Positions 16,359 through 24,364 of a stretch of 64,000 nucleotides of DNA are shown here, in pieces; position 1 is the stretch's first letter, and every line of letters begins with the position of its first letter. This DNA is from a virus: positions 32,732-96,731 of IMG/VR virus record IMGVR_UViG_3300035698_007355; one strand, given 5' to 3'. The notes beneath the pieces are model-generated. The model was not told the origin of the DNA and searched no databases. It saw only the letters and a list, made by a program, of their open reading frames with translations. The position numbers were made by a program, and so were the translations under genes.

Positions 16359-18014
16359 ATGCGAACATATAAGGAAATGATTAAGGATTACTTAATCTGG
16401 TTCAATCAACGACAAAAGGAACAGGGAACACCCGAAGAAAACTTAGATGATTATTTTAGAGAAGAATCACAAGAAGCTACAGTAAAAAAAGGTAAAGTTT
16501 GGGCAGAAATATTAAGATTGTCTTATTTACCAGAAGAAGGGATATTTTGGTTCACAAAATTCATTTTAGGAGACTTAATGTATGCAGGATATCCAAATCC
16601 AATACGATTTAACCATTTATGGTGGAAATGGACTAAAATAGCCAATTCCGGTGACCATATTTCAATAAAATGTTCAAGACAGCATGGAAAATCAACATAT
16701 TGGACTGTTTTACAATCGATTTATAGGACAAGTATGTTTGAACATTATAATGTACTAATAGAATCAGCTTCAGAAGACCAAGCAGTAATGCTTATGGGAT
16801 ATATTGTTAATATAATTAATAATAATGAATTCCTGCAAAATAAAAAAGCTAAAAGTGCTAAATGGAGTACAACAGAGATTAGTTTTAATGGTGGAAAAAT
16901 AGTTGGTAAGGGTGTAGGGTCAGAAGTTAGAGGTGGAACTTATGATTATATAGTTGCTGACGATATTTTACGTTCAGATAATAAATTAGGTGATGATGAC
17001 ATAGAAAAATTCGTTGGAGAAGAGCTAGAAGCTATGATTTTCGTCCGAAAAGGACAAATGGTGCTTGTAGGGACTCCAAAATCAGAATCAGACATATTTT
17101 CAACGATTGATGAACGAATTTACAATGGGTCATCAGGTTGGAAACAATATACTTATCCAGCAATATTAAATTGGGACACTAAAGAAATATTATGTCCTGA
17201 TAGGTTTACTTGGGACCAATTAATGCGAAAAAGACAAATTATGGGTAATATGAAATTCGATAAAGAATTTATGTGTCAAACTTATAGCAGTGGGTCACAA
17301 TTATTTCCTAATGAGTTGCGTAAACTAGCAATGGATAAAGGAAAACAATATAAATTATATTCAAAGGCGAAGCCTGAAGAAATTAGTAAAATAGCATATT
17401 ATATTGGGGTAGACGTTGCACGAGCTGGTACAGCTAGCGCAGATTATACAGTAGCAACTGTAATAGCTTATAACACAGAAGACCAAACCAAACGAGTTGT
17501 ATGGTTATGGAGAAAAAAAGGTTTAAAAATAAATGAACAAGTAAGTCAAATAGCTGAAATATCAAAACAATTTAATAATCCAGTAATTTTAGTAGAACAG
17601 AATAATATTGGACAAGACTTTATAGATGAGATGGTAGATAACTACAATTTAAATGTAGAAGCATTTCTCACAACTAAAGGTAGTAAATATGAAGATTTGA
17701 TTAGATATTTAGTAGCAGCGTTTGAAAATGAGAAAATCATATTACCAACAGGTAACGATTTTAGTAAAGAAGTCATTAAAGATTTAGATAGGGAATTGGA
17801 AAGATTTGTAGTTGAAATCACAAAAGCTGGCAACGAAGTATTTAAAGGGTCAGGACATTCACATGATGATATGGTGATAAGTCTTGCATTAGCTAATAGG
17901 TGTACTCAAAGTTATGGGTATTCACCATTTTCAAGTTCGTTGTCAACTAAAAAATCATCTGCTTTAGAGAATTTTGCAGCAACCGGGGATTTAAGAGAAG
18001 TACTTAGATTTTAG
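16359..18014 (+). CDS. terminase large subunit
   Basis: 551 residues. The N-terminal ATPase has a Walker A at 105-112 (CSRQHGKS) and Walker B around 197-203 (YIVADD), followed by the coupling segment VLVGTPKSESD. The C-terminal RNase H-like nuclease shows its acidic residues in YIGVDVARAG (about 348), ILVEQN and HSHDDMVISLALA (about 500). It pumps DNA into the capsid and cuts it. Length is typical. It lies 8 kb from the candidate small subunit and on the opposite strand from the head genes, an unusual arrangement. Confidence 0.92.
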   Translation: MRTYKEMIKDYLIWFNQRQKEQGTPEENLDDYFREESQEATVKKGKVWAEILRLSYLPEEGIFWFTKFILGDLMYAGYPNPIRFNHLWWKWTKIANSGDHISIKCSRQHGKSTYWTVLQSIYRTSMFEHYNVLIESASEDQAVMLMGYIVNIINNNEFLQNKKAKSAKWSTTEISFNGGKIVGKGVGSEVRGGTYDYIVADDILRSDNKLGDDDIEKFVGEELEAMIFVRKGQMVLVGTPKSESDIFSTIDERIYNGSSGWKQYTYPAILNWDTKEILCPDRFTWDQLMRKRQIMGNMKFDKEFMCQTYSSGSQLFPNELRKLAMDKGKQYKLYSKAKPEEISKIAYYIGVDVARAGTASADYTVATVIAYNTEDQTKRVVWLWRKKGLKINEQVSQIAEISKQFNNPVILVEQNNIGQDFIDEMVDNYNLNVEAFLTTKGSKYEDLIRYLVAAFENEKIILPTGNDFSKEVIKDLDRELERFVVEITKAGNEVFKGSGHSHDDMVISLALANRCTQSYGYSPFSSSLSTKKSSALENFAATGDLREVLRF

Positions 18015-18024
18015 GAGGCAATAA

Positions 18025-18843
18025 ATGGCTAAAAAACAAGAGAAGACATTAATAGAGTTATTAGGAGAAAATTTAGACAAACGACATGCACGAGAAGTAA
18101 ATTTAATAAAAGTAGAACTTAAAGATGAAAGACCTATAATAGTACCATTAAGCGATGTGCATTTAGGAAGTCCTGAATGTAATGAAGAACTATTTATGAA
18201 TAATATGCAATGGGTATATGAAAATAAAAATACACATTTAATATTGAATGGTGATTTATTAGAAGCAAGCACAAGAACAAGTGTAGGCGCAGGTGTTTAT
18301 GAACAAAAGCAACACGCTGGTAGCCAACTAGAAAGAATGTTAGACATCCTTAAACCATTTGCGGATGAAGGACGAATAATAGGTATAACAAACGGAAACC
18401 ATGAAGATAGGATATATCAGATGTCTGGTGTGGATATTACTCGTTTAATGGCTAATAACCTGAACGTTCCATACTTTAAGAATGGTGGATTTTTTAAAAT
18501 CAAAGTAGGACCACAAAATTATCATATGTATTTCACACATGGAAGTAGTGGCGCAAGTTTACCATACACAAAAATTAAGAAAACATTGGATTTAGCAAGA
18601 TTTATAAATGTAGATTTATATGGTAATGGACATGTACACGATAGTCAAGTACATACACAAGAATATTTCGGTATAGATAATAGAAGTGGAACAGTAATGA
18701 AACAAACAAGATATTTCGTAATAACAGGACATTACCTTAATTGGGAAGGATATGCACAAATGAAAAGTCTTGTACCAAGTAAACAAGGAACACCTAAAAT
18801 TAAGTTACACTCAGATGAAAAGATGATTCGTGTAAGTTTATAA
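18025..18843 (+). CDS. calcineurin-like metallophosphoesterase
   Basis: 272 residues after GGAGG. Metal-binding motifs in order: LSDVHLG (about 44), LNGDLLE (about 76), NGNHEDR, THGSSG and GNGHVHD. It is a dinuclear-metal phosphoesterase; possible substrates are DNA or RNA ends, cyclic phosphates or phosphoproteins. A paralogue with the same C-terminal layout (VITGHYLNWEGYAQ / VTGHYLNYGGYAE) is encoded at 61335. It follows terminase, so a role in late DNA processing is conceivable. Confidence 0.85.
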   Translation: MAKKQEKTLIELLGENLDKRHAREVNLIKVELKDERPIIVPLSDVHLGSPECNEELFMNNMQWVYENKNTHLILNGDLLEASTRTSVGAGVYEQKQHAGSQLERMLDILKPFADEGRIIGITNGNHEDRIYQMSGVDITRLMANNLNVPYFKNGGFFKIKVGPQNYHMYFTHGSSGASLPYTKIKKTLDLARFINVDLYGNGHVHDSQVHTQEYFGIDNRSGTVMKQTRYFVITGHYLNWEGYAQMKSLVPSKQGTPKIKLHSDEKMIRVSL

Positions 18844-18844
18844 G

Positions 18845-18976
18845 ATGGTTGAAATATGTGAACCTGAATGTCCATATTGTTATAGTGGAAAAATAGTAAT
18901 GGACACTAATGTTCCAAGTATATTATTTTGTAATAGATGTTTTAAAGAAGTTAAATTAAAGAAATTTGAGAGGTGA
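18845..18976 (+). CDS. zinc-ribbon microprotein
   Basis: 43 residues with CEPECPYCY and CNRC, two Cys pairs of a zinc ribbon. Overlaps nothing; a GAGGTGA follows for the next gene. Confidence 0.5.
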   Translation: MVEICEPECPYCYSGKIVMDTNVPSILFCNRCFKEVKLKKFER

Positions 18977-18982
18977 AAGACA

Positions 18983-19096
18983 ATGAATTGTCCAGCATGT
19001 GGAATAGGAGAAAAATACCAAATACCAACTAAAACAGAGAACAAAGTTCAGTGTAGAGGGTGTGGTACAATATTTTTTGATAAAACAAAATTATAG
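18983..19096 (+). CDS. zinc-ribbon microprotein
   Basis: 37 residues; CPACG and CRGCG pairs about 20 residues apart form a classical ribbon. GAGGTGA lies upstream of the ATG. Confidence 0.55.
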   Translation: MNCPACGIGEKYQIPTKTENKVQCRGCGTIFFDKTKL

Positions 19097-19104
19097 AGGT
19101 TAAA

Positions 19105-19314
19105 ATGAGTGAGAAAAAAGAAAGAGTAGGAATAGTTCAAGCAATCACAAATATTGAAGAGTATTTTGTTAAAGAAAAGTTAACAGCTCACGAAATACTT
19201 ATAATATTAAGAGATTTAGAGAATACAGCGATAGTGGCATTAGTTTTAGGTGCACACGAAGAAAGACAAAAAACAAAAGCTAAAGAATTGAAAGATGAAG
19301 CGCCAACTAAATAA
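19105..19314 (+). CDS. hypothetical helical protein
   Basis: 69 residues, GAGGTT upstream of ATG. Two amphipathic helices (HEILIILRDLENTAIVALVLG). Its 3' end overlaps the methyltransferase by 20 bases. Function unknown. Confidence 0.55.
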   Translation: MSEKKERVGIVQAITNIEEYFVKEKLTAHEILIILRDLENTAIVALVLGAHEERQKTKAKELKDEAPTK

Positions 19315-20032
19315 ATTTGATGTCCAAGCTATAAGTGATGGAGTTTTAAATACATTTTTAGTAACTTTTACTAAAGATTCTAAAACACTACAAGCTCACG
19401 ACTATATGATTATAGAAGATGAGGACTTTAAAGGAAAAATACTTGATGTAGGGTGTGGTCCAGGGAAGTTAGCTATAATGGCTAAATTACTCAATGAGGA
19501 CTTAGATATTACTATATTTGATGGCAGTGTTGTTAATTTACAAATAGCTATGTCACTAATATATAATGCAGGGCTTAATGAATATTTTAATAAAAGTATA
19601 AAAGCTGAATTAGGTCTAATTGGAAAGAAATTAGAGCATAGATATGATACTATAGTACTAAATCACATTTTAGAACATTTAGATAGCTTAGATGAAGCGT
19701 TTGACTGGTTAAATGAAATATTAGAGCCTGGTGGAACAATTTTTATAGCAGTTCCTTATAAAGACTTTCATTACAGTCAAAATCACACAAGATTTTTTAA
19801 AGTATCAAGTGATACTAATAATAATGGAATATTAGACCCAGACCATAAGTGTTTTGATATAGATACTTATTTAGATGGTTTAGGAATAGATGCAGAAATA
19901 ACAATATTTGATGAAAGTCAAGTAGACATAAGACAGCCATATAATAGTCGTGGACAATTAGATATGTTAATCAAAATCAAAAAACCTGGTAACGAAGTAG
20001 TATCATCAGACACAATATTAAGCAAACACTGA
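19295..20032 (+). CDS. class I SAM-dependent methyltransferase
   Basis: 245 residues. Motif I is ILDVGCGPGKLA, the acidic motif II FDGS, and the post-I region YDTIVLNHILEHLDSLDEAF plus EPGGTIFIAVPY match Methyltransf_11/23-type enzymes. The target could be a sugar, small molecule or protein. It is the last gene before the tRNA cluster. Confidence 0.75.
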   Translation: MKRQLNKFDVQAISDGVLNTFLVTFTKDSKTLQAHDYMIIEDEDFKGKILDVGCGPGKLAIMAKLLNEDLDITIFDGSVVNLQIAMSLIYNAGLNEYFNKSIKAELGLIGKKLEHRYDTIVLNHILEHLDSLDEAFDWLNEILEPGGTIFIAVPYKDFHYSQNHTRFFKVSSDTNNNGILDPDHKCFDIDTYLDGLGIDAEITIFDESQVDIRQPYNSRGQLDMLIKIKKPGNEVVSSDTILSKH

Positions 20033-20131
20033 TACCTTTACATACGTTACTCAACCTGACAGAACAAAGTTATACGTAACACACTTACGTACATTAAATC
20101 CTTACCATCATAATTATGCCCTGTAGCATAT
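20033..20131 (+). other. spacer upstream of tRNA cluster with partial tRNA duplicate
   Basis: No gene seen. GCCCTGTAGCATA at 20118-20130 repeats the first bases of the following tRNA-Thr with one base missing. TACGTTAC and TACGTAAC occur near 20043 and 20074. Confidence 0.4.
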
Positions 20132-20205
20132 GCCCTTGTAGCATAATTGGCTAGTGCAGTTGGTTTGTAACCAACAGGTTGTCGGTTCGACTCCGACCAA
20201 GGGCT
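20132..20205 (+). tRNA. tRNA-Thr (anticodon TGT)
   Basis: Seven-bp acceptor GCCCTTG/CAAGGGC, anticodon arm GTTGG-TTTGTAA-CCAAC, and a perfect T-arm GTCGG-TTCGACT-CCGAC. Discriminator T; no CCA encoded. It would read ACA, a frequent codon in this AT-rich genome. Confidence 0.9.
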
Positions 20206-20214
20206 TTTAGTATT

Positions 20215-20289
20215 GGGGCTGTAGCATAATCCGGTTAATGTGCCTGGCTGTTGACCAGAGGATTACAGGTTCAAATCCTGTCGGCTCCG
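20215..20289 (+). tRNA. tRNA-Asn (anticodon GTT)
   Basis: Acceptor GGGGCTG/CGGCTCC with wobble pairs, anticodon loop CTGTTGA with four good stem pairs, T-arm ACAGG-TTCAAAT-CCTGT, discriminator G. Asn codons are very common in these proteins. Confidence 0.85.
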
Positions 20290-20296
20290 CTTTTAT

Positions 20297-20368
20297 GCGT
20301 CATTGGTGTTAACGGTAGCATCTCTGGCTTCCAACCAGATGGAGTGAGTTCAAATCTTGCATGGCGCA
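20297..20368 (+). tRNA. tRNA-Gly (anticodon TCC)
   Basis: Acceptor GCGTCAT/ATGGCGC with one wobble, anticodon arm TCTGG-CTTCCAA-CCAGA, T-arm GTGAG-TTCAAAT-CTTGC with wobbles, discriminator A. It reads GGA, the dominant Gly codon here. Confidence 0.85.
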
Positions 20369-20371
20369 TAT

Positions 20372-20443
20372 GCCTCTATAGTGTAGTAGTTATCATCCGA
20401 CGTTGTCTGCGTTGGGACGAGGGTGCAAGTCCCGTAAACTCCA
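20372..20443 (+). tRNA. degenerate tRNA-Asp-like sequence (anticodon GTC)
   Basis: A D-arm-like TAGTGTAGTAGTTATCA and an anticodon arm CGACG-TTGTCTG-CGTTG are present, and GGG-TGCAAGT-CCC could be a reduced T-arm. The ends GCCTCTA and TAAACTCC do not pair into an acceptor stem. Either a decayed tRNA or an unusual one that needs editing or a partner. Confidence 0.4.
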
Positions 20444-20465
20444 TTTTTATTAAACAGGTGAGAAA

Positions 20466-20840
20466 ATGAAATTAACTAAAAGACAAATAGATAAATATCT
20501 GATTTTTTTAAACGAATACAAAGTCTATGTGGGATTACACGATTGGAAAATCATGTTAGACATTGAATTGCTGAAAGGCGACAGTTTAGCACATACACAG
20601 CCAGATAATATGGAAAAAGAGATGATAGTAACTTTATCAGAAGAATTTCTTGATAAGTCTGAAACGGTGCAGTGTAATATACTATTCCACGAATTAATGC
20701 ATGGTAAAGTATGTATTCATAACAATATGATTAGAGCACATGTAGCTATACTTGAAGAACACTTTGTTAATGATATAACAAGAGGGTTTGAAAAAGCTCT
20801 CGAAAAAGAATGGGTTAGCCTTAAAGAGGAGAAAAATTGA
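20466..20840 (+). CDS. HExxH metallopeptidase-like protein
   Basis: 124 residues. ILFHELMHGKVCIHNN contains the HExxH zinc motif in a helix, as in SprT-like and phage minimal zincin proteins. A downstream EEHF helix could supply a third ligand. It may cleave host proteins or DNA-protein crosslinks, but no substrate can be named. CAGGTGAG precedes the ATG. Confidence 0.65.
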   Translation: MKLTKRQIDKYLIFLNEYKVYVGLHDWKIMLDIELLKGDSLAHTQPDNMEKEMIVTLSEEFLDKSETVQCNILFHELMHGKVCIHNNMIRAHVAILEEHFVNDITRGFEKALEKEWVSLKEEKN

Positions 20841-20841
20841 A

Positions 20842-20964
20842 ATGAAAACAATGAACGATATGTATGGAGATGGAAGCAAACACGAAGTTTGTGAAAAATG
20901 TGGTATGTGTATCACTTGCAAGGATTGTAAATGTCCAAAATATAAATACGAGATACGAAAATGA
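20842..20964 (+). CDS. Cys-rich microprotein
   Basis: 40 residues; CEKCGMCITCKDCKC holds six cysteines in 15 residues, enough for a zinc or small metal cluster. A related CSNCEQCNEECNC protein is encoded at 50088. ATGA overlap with the next gene. Confidence 0.5.
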   Translation: MKTMNDMYGDGSKHEVCEKCGMCITCKDCKCPKYKYEIRK

Positions 20965-21110
20965 AGACAATAAAAGAATATAACAGTTGTAAAGAACGAT
21001 GGAAGAGAGCTAAAGCTAATTGGAAGAACTATGATAAAAACTTCCACACAGTAAGTAGAATAAGACTGTCAATCAATGGATTCTTAGATTATCAGAGGGA
21101 TATAAAATGA
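20961..21110 (+). CDS. small basic protein
   Basis: 49 residues with CKERWKRAKANWKNYDKN. ATGA overlaps at both ends. The NWKNYDK stretch recalls the W-K-x-x-Y motif of other small proteins in this window. Function unknown. Confidence 0.45.
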   Translation: MKTIKEYNSCKERWKRAKANWKNYDKNFHTVSRIRLSINGFLDYQRDIK

Positions 21111-21250
21111 GAGGCAAAACATGTATGAAGTGTGGGTCAACACGAATCGAAATGCTACAATCAGATGAATATGCTTGTAAGGCATGCAGAACATATTATT
21201 CCTTGAGAGATATAACAGACGAAGAAATGATAGAGTGGTTTGTAAATTAA
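21107..21250 (+). CDS. zinc-ribbon microprotein
   Basis: 47 residues; CMKCGS and CKACR pairs form a ribbon, then an acidic helix DEEMIEWF. Last gene before the repeat-rich region. Confidence 0.5.
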   Translation: MRGKTCMKCGSTRIEMLQSDEYACKACRTYYSLRDITDEEMIEWFVN

Positions 21251-22187
21251 TTCTAAAGAAAAAATGCAATGAAGACTATAGAAAATCGTTGTGAGCGTAA
21301 GCGAGGGGATATTCTATCTCGATGGGACGGTTACGGGATAACAAATAAGATTTGTTACGTGTAGTAATAGGTTTTCTAAAATTTTAAAAAATTTTTCCGG
21401 AGGTACAGTATACACGTCTTATTAAATAAGACAGTAACTATTCTTTTTTAAGCTTATTTTTCATTGTTACTACTCTTTAGTAACGTCATTTTGAAAATAA
21501 GTCAAATTCAAAAATCTAAAAGTAACTCGAACTTTTTCAAATCGAAACTTTTTTTCTCATAGTCGATTAACGATAGTTAAGTCACTACTCTTCAAGGGCA
21601 ACACTCGCACTAACGTCGCATCACATTGTCGCCCCTTCGCAGTAGTAACACTGTGTTGTTATTCTTTAGTAGTATATTGTTGTTGTTACTTAATAGTAAT
21701 AATAATATTGTTATTCAATAGTAGTAACAAAAATGTTGTTTTAATGATTTAAAGCTTGTTTTAAGCTTCTTTAGTCATTTAAAGCTTGTTTTAGTCGAAT
21801 GAACAAAAACAAAAACAATTTAAGCACTTTTTCTTTATTTAAAGACTAATTTAATCTATGATTATAGTAAAAAAGCTGTTTGCTTAAAACTTTTAATCAT
21901 ATCTTACAATCTTAATAAAAAAAGTCTTATAAACAAAACCTTTATAAAGAGTACTTCACATAATAATAATATAAACAATCAAAAAAAAGTGTCTTAACAG
22001 AAGATACACGCATAACGAAAAAAGCATTTATAAGTAAAACTTTAAAATGCTAAATCTGAAACTTAGAAATGAATAAAAGCATTTCGATTTATACTTTTCT
22101 TTTATAGTTAATGACGAATATTTAAGAGCAAAAAAAGTTTATAATCTTTTCTTTACGAAAGTTAAAAAAGATTTGAGAGTGTGAAAA
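21251..22187. repeat. long AT-rich non-coding region with inverted and direct repeats
   Basis: No convincing gene. A possible structured RNA spans 21279-21381. Perfect inverted repeats lie at 21416-21432 (GTCTTATT-A-AATAAGAC) and 21476-21494 (GTTACTA-CTCTT-TAGTAAC). TTAACGATAGTTAA occurs at 21567, several AGTAGTAAC/GTTACTACT copies between 21450 and 21735, and TTTAAAGCTTGTTTTA twice near 21750 and 21780. TATA-like elements sit near 21941, 22026 and 22138. It could be a replication origin or a regulatory hub. Confidence 0.5.
21279..21381 (+). ncRNA. possible structured RNA
   Basis: The ends TAGAAAA and TTTTCTA pair. Inside lies a perfect 8-bp hairpin TAACAAAT-AAG-ATTTGTTA at 21339-21357, and the centre is G-rich (GAGCGTAAGCGAGGGG) unlike the surrounding DNA. 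No RNA family was recognised. Confidence 0.3.
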
Positions 22188-22535
22188 ATGTCTAAAACAA
22201 AAATCGTTTTAAGTGAAATTAGTTTAAGTGAACAATTAAAGACTGCAAAAGCTTTAGTTTTAGAGCAAAATGCAAAAATCGCAGAACAAACAAAAGCTAT
22301 TGAAGAGCAAAAAATTAAACTTGCGAATTCAAAAGTGATTAAAACAGAATCTGAATTTTTCAGAAATAAAGATGTCGAAACTGCGAAAGTCTTTAAAAAT
22401 ATGTCAGAAACAATAAAGTTTTTTGAAGTCAAATTTCCCGATTTTGTAAAACAGATTTGTGAAGATGAAAAAAAAGTTTTAATAACTGCAAACGAATTTC
22501 ATTATGTAATAGCAAGAAAGCTAAATCTTAAATAA
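22188..22535 (+). CDS. coiled-coil protein of a two-member local family
   Basis: 115 residues: an N-terminal coiled coil (LEQNAKIAEQTKAIEEQKIKLA) and a C-terminal domain ETIKFFEVKFPDFVKQI...ANEFHYVIARKLNLK. The C-terminal half aligns by eye with the protein at 23572 (ETKKFFEINRPEVLVELCK...AQFHQYLFGLK). GAGAGTG precedes the ATG and a T-rich tract follows the stop. Function unknown; probably oligomeric. Confidence 0.65.
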   Translation: MSKTKIVLSEISLSEQLKTAKALVLEQNAKIAEQTKAIEEQKIKLANSKVIKTESEFFRNKDVETAKVFKNMSETIKFFEVKFPDFVKQICEDEKKVLITANEFHYVIARKLNLK

Positions 22536-22560
22536 TTTTTTTTATTTTTTTTCTTTTCAA
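22534..22560 (+). terminator. T-rich terminator tract
   Basis: Three T runs (up to eight) follow the stop directly without a hairpin, the usual archaeal termination signal. Confidence 0.5.
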
Positions 22561-22584
22561 ATAAAAAAATAAGAGTGTGATATT

Positions 22585-22847
22585 ATGACTAAAAAATTAC
22601 AAATAGATTATATAAAATATGTTGATAACGTAATTATATTTAAAGACGTAAGAAAAAAAGACGAGTTGATGAAAAAAAGAATATAAAACAACAAATCGAG
22701 AAAAACACAAAAGAAATCGAAAATAAACTATATGTTGAAATTTGCGAAATTATCACGAATGAAAATTTAAAAGATAGTGAAAAGACAAAACAAATAATAA
22801 ACGTCTTTAAAGATTTCGATTTTTTTAATAATTTAGAACAATATTAA
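22585..22847 (+). CDS. small helical protein read in two frames (frameshift)
   Basis: The ATG frame encodes 33 residues and stops at 22686, but the -1 frame continues with a good coding pattern (IKQQIEKNTKEIENKLYVEI... FKDFDFFNNLEQY) to 22847. A run of seven As at 22653-22659 sits where the frames would join; slipping back one base gives one protein of about 86 residues. This is either a programmed frameshift or a base error or mutation in a homopolymer. Helical content resembles its neighbour at 22898. Confidence 0.45.
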
Positions 22848-22897
22848 TAATTTTTTCTTTTCTTTTTTAGTAAAATAAAATAATGTGAGATGAAAAA

Positions 22898-23080
22898 ATG
22901 ACAGATAAAATAAAAGAATTAATAGAAAATATTGAACAATTAAACGAAACAATACGAGAAACACAACAAAAACGAAAAGAACTAAAACAAGAATTAATTT
23001 ATAATTTAGTTTCGGAAAGTGATTTTTTTAGTATTAATGTAAATCTTAAATCATTAACAAACAGATATTTAAGAAATTAA
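22898..23080 (+). CDS. small coiled-coil protein
   Basis: 60 residues, IKELIENIEQLNETIRETQQ forms a clear coiled coil, then SDFFSINVNLKSL. GAGATG precedes the ATG. T-rich termination tracts lie on both sides, so it is its own small unit. Confidence 0.55.
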   Translation: MTDKIKELIENIEQLNETIRETQQKRKELKQELIYNLVSESDFFSINVNLKSLTNRYLRN

Positions 23081-23571
23081 TTTTTTTCTTTTTTTTTGTC
23101 TTTCTAATTAACGATAGTGAATTATATAGTCGAGCTGACGTCGATGTGCGCCTGTCGCCCCTCGCCAATAGTAACACGACTTTATTCATACGGCGCTTAT
23201 GTGACCTAATTACAACTGCAAAAAGGTGGCCGACTGTGTTCTTCTGGCGTTAATGCGGCCTAATTCTAACTACAAAAAGTTGACGGGCTTTCTGAACAGG
23301 TGTTAGTGTGGATTTCGCCTCTGGCCAGTAGTAACAACGCCTCTCGCATTGTCGCCCCTTGGCAGTAGTAACACGGTGCCGCCCCTGAACAGTGATAACA
23401 GGTTGTTACTACTCTTGAGTGGTACCACATTGTCGCCCCTCTCCAGTAGTAACAAGGCGTTGCCACTGTCCAGTAACAAAAAAAGTGTTACTACTATATA
23501 GTGGATATTGTTGTTCATTTTTGGCCAGTGAAAAACGAAACCTTTATATACTAGTCTTCATTACTAATATT
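23081..23571. repeat. intergenic cassette spacer with repeats
   Basis: No gene seen. Starts with a T-rich terminator, then TTAACGATAGTGAA (23108), two copies of the GGCGTTAATGYGGCC element (23192, 23246), and five CAGTAGTAACA or GTTACTACT motifs with GTCGCCCC repeated beside them. It is much more GC-rich than nearby genes. The end holds the promoter of the 23572 gene. Confidence 0.55.
23536..23550 (+). promoter_or_regulatory. promoter of 23572 gene
   Basis: CGAAACCTTTATATA, one base from the consensus; the ATG is 22 bases beyond the TATA box, so the message is probably leaderless. Confidence 0.7.
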
Positions 23572-23859
23572 ATGGCAAAAGAAAAAAGTGTCGAGGCAAA
23601 CGACCAAAAAGAACTTGCGGCTCTTAGAGCAGAAAATGAGGCTTTGAAAATCGCCTTATCAAAAACAGGCAAAAAAGAAGTTTCGGACTTTTTCTTTGTT
23701 GAGAAAACAGGCCTACCAATGAAATGGACTAACGTTTCGGAAACAAAAAAGTTTTTCGAGATTAACAGGCCTGAAGTTTTGGTTGAACTTTGCAAAACTT
23801 TGAAAGTGGAAATGCTTTCGTCAGCACAATTTCACCAATATCTTTTCGGACTCAAATGA
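23572..23859 (+). CDS. coiled-coil protein, paralogue of the 22188 gene
   Basis: 95 residues from ATG 23572. N-terminal coiled coil (KELAALRAENEALKIAL) then a C-terminal domain with VSETKKFFEINRPEVLV and FHQYLFGLK shared with the 22188 product. It has its own promoter and hairpin terminator, so it forms an isolated cassette. Function unknown. Confidence 0.7.
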   Translation: MAKEKSVEANDQKELAALRAENEALKIALSKTGKKEVSDFFFVEKTGLPMKWTNVSETKKFFEINRPEVLVELCKTLKVEMLSSAQFHQYLFGLK

Positions 23860-23873
23860 GTCCATTTTTTTTT
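23848..23873 (+). terminator. hairpin terminator overlapping stop codon
   Basis: GGACTC-AAAT-GAGTCC followed by nine Ts; the stem includes the stop codon of the 23572 gene. Confidence 0.8.
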
Positions 23874-24128
23874 GATTTTCAACTTAACGATAGTGAAGTG
23901 ATGTTGATGTAGCCTTTTGCCTCTAGCCAGTAGTAACACACATAGTATGAAATGGCGCTAATGCGGCCTATTTGTCTCTCCTAAAAGGTGGCCGAACTTA
24001 TCAGGGCTATCACATTAGCCACAGACCGATTGCCTTATACCATACATATTGTTATTTAAGGATGTGTGTAACACTAATTGCTGCCTAAAAAAGTTGACCG
24101 AGTCACTATACACTAATGAATCGTGAAA
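23874..24128. repeat. intergenic cassette spacer with repeats
   Basis: No gene seen. It repeats the pattern of the 23081 spacer: TTAACGATAGTGAA at 23884, CCAGTAGTAACAC near 23927, and GGCGCTAATGCGGCC at 23954 followed by CTAAAAGGTGGCCGA. Confidence 0.5.
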
Positions 24129-24226
24129 AACGATAAGTTTATAAAGATTAGAATTAATACTATATTAGGCGCAAGAAAACTTGCTGTCTCGCCTTAGCGT
24201 TGTGTCGTAAACAACTGCCACAAAAA
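24129..24226 (+). promoter_or_regulatory. promoter and structured leader of 24227 operon
   Basis: AACGATAAGTTTATAAA provides a TATA box at 24138-24145. Transcription would begin near 24168, exactly where a nested hairpin starts: AGGCG (24167) pairs with CGCCT (24190) and CAAG with CTTG inside it. A second stem GTTGT/ACAAC follows. The leader may control translation. Confidence 0.5.
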
Positions 24227-24364
24227 ATGAGTATATTAAACCTGTTTAAGAAGAAAGCCACAGTATATGTGGATTGGAATGCATTTCAAGACTTTATGGA
24301 CTTCCACTCTACACACCAATTTCAACAAGACGTGCGGAAATCTAACTTGGAGGCTAAAAAATGA
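24227..24364 (+). CDS. microprotein
   Basis: 45 residues (MSILNLFKKKATVYVDWNAF start). First of four overlapping tiny genes. ATGA overlap with the next. Function unknown. Confidence 0.5.
   Translation: MSILNLFKKKATVYVDWNAFQDFMDFHSTHQFQQDVRKSNLEAKK

Noticed and set aside
20251-20469. 72-residue open frame
   Set aside because: It runs through the tRNA-Asn and tRNA-Gly genes, has no ribosome site and an unnatural composition.
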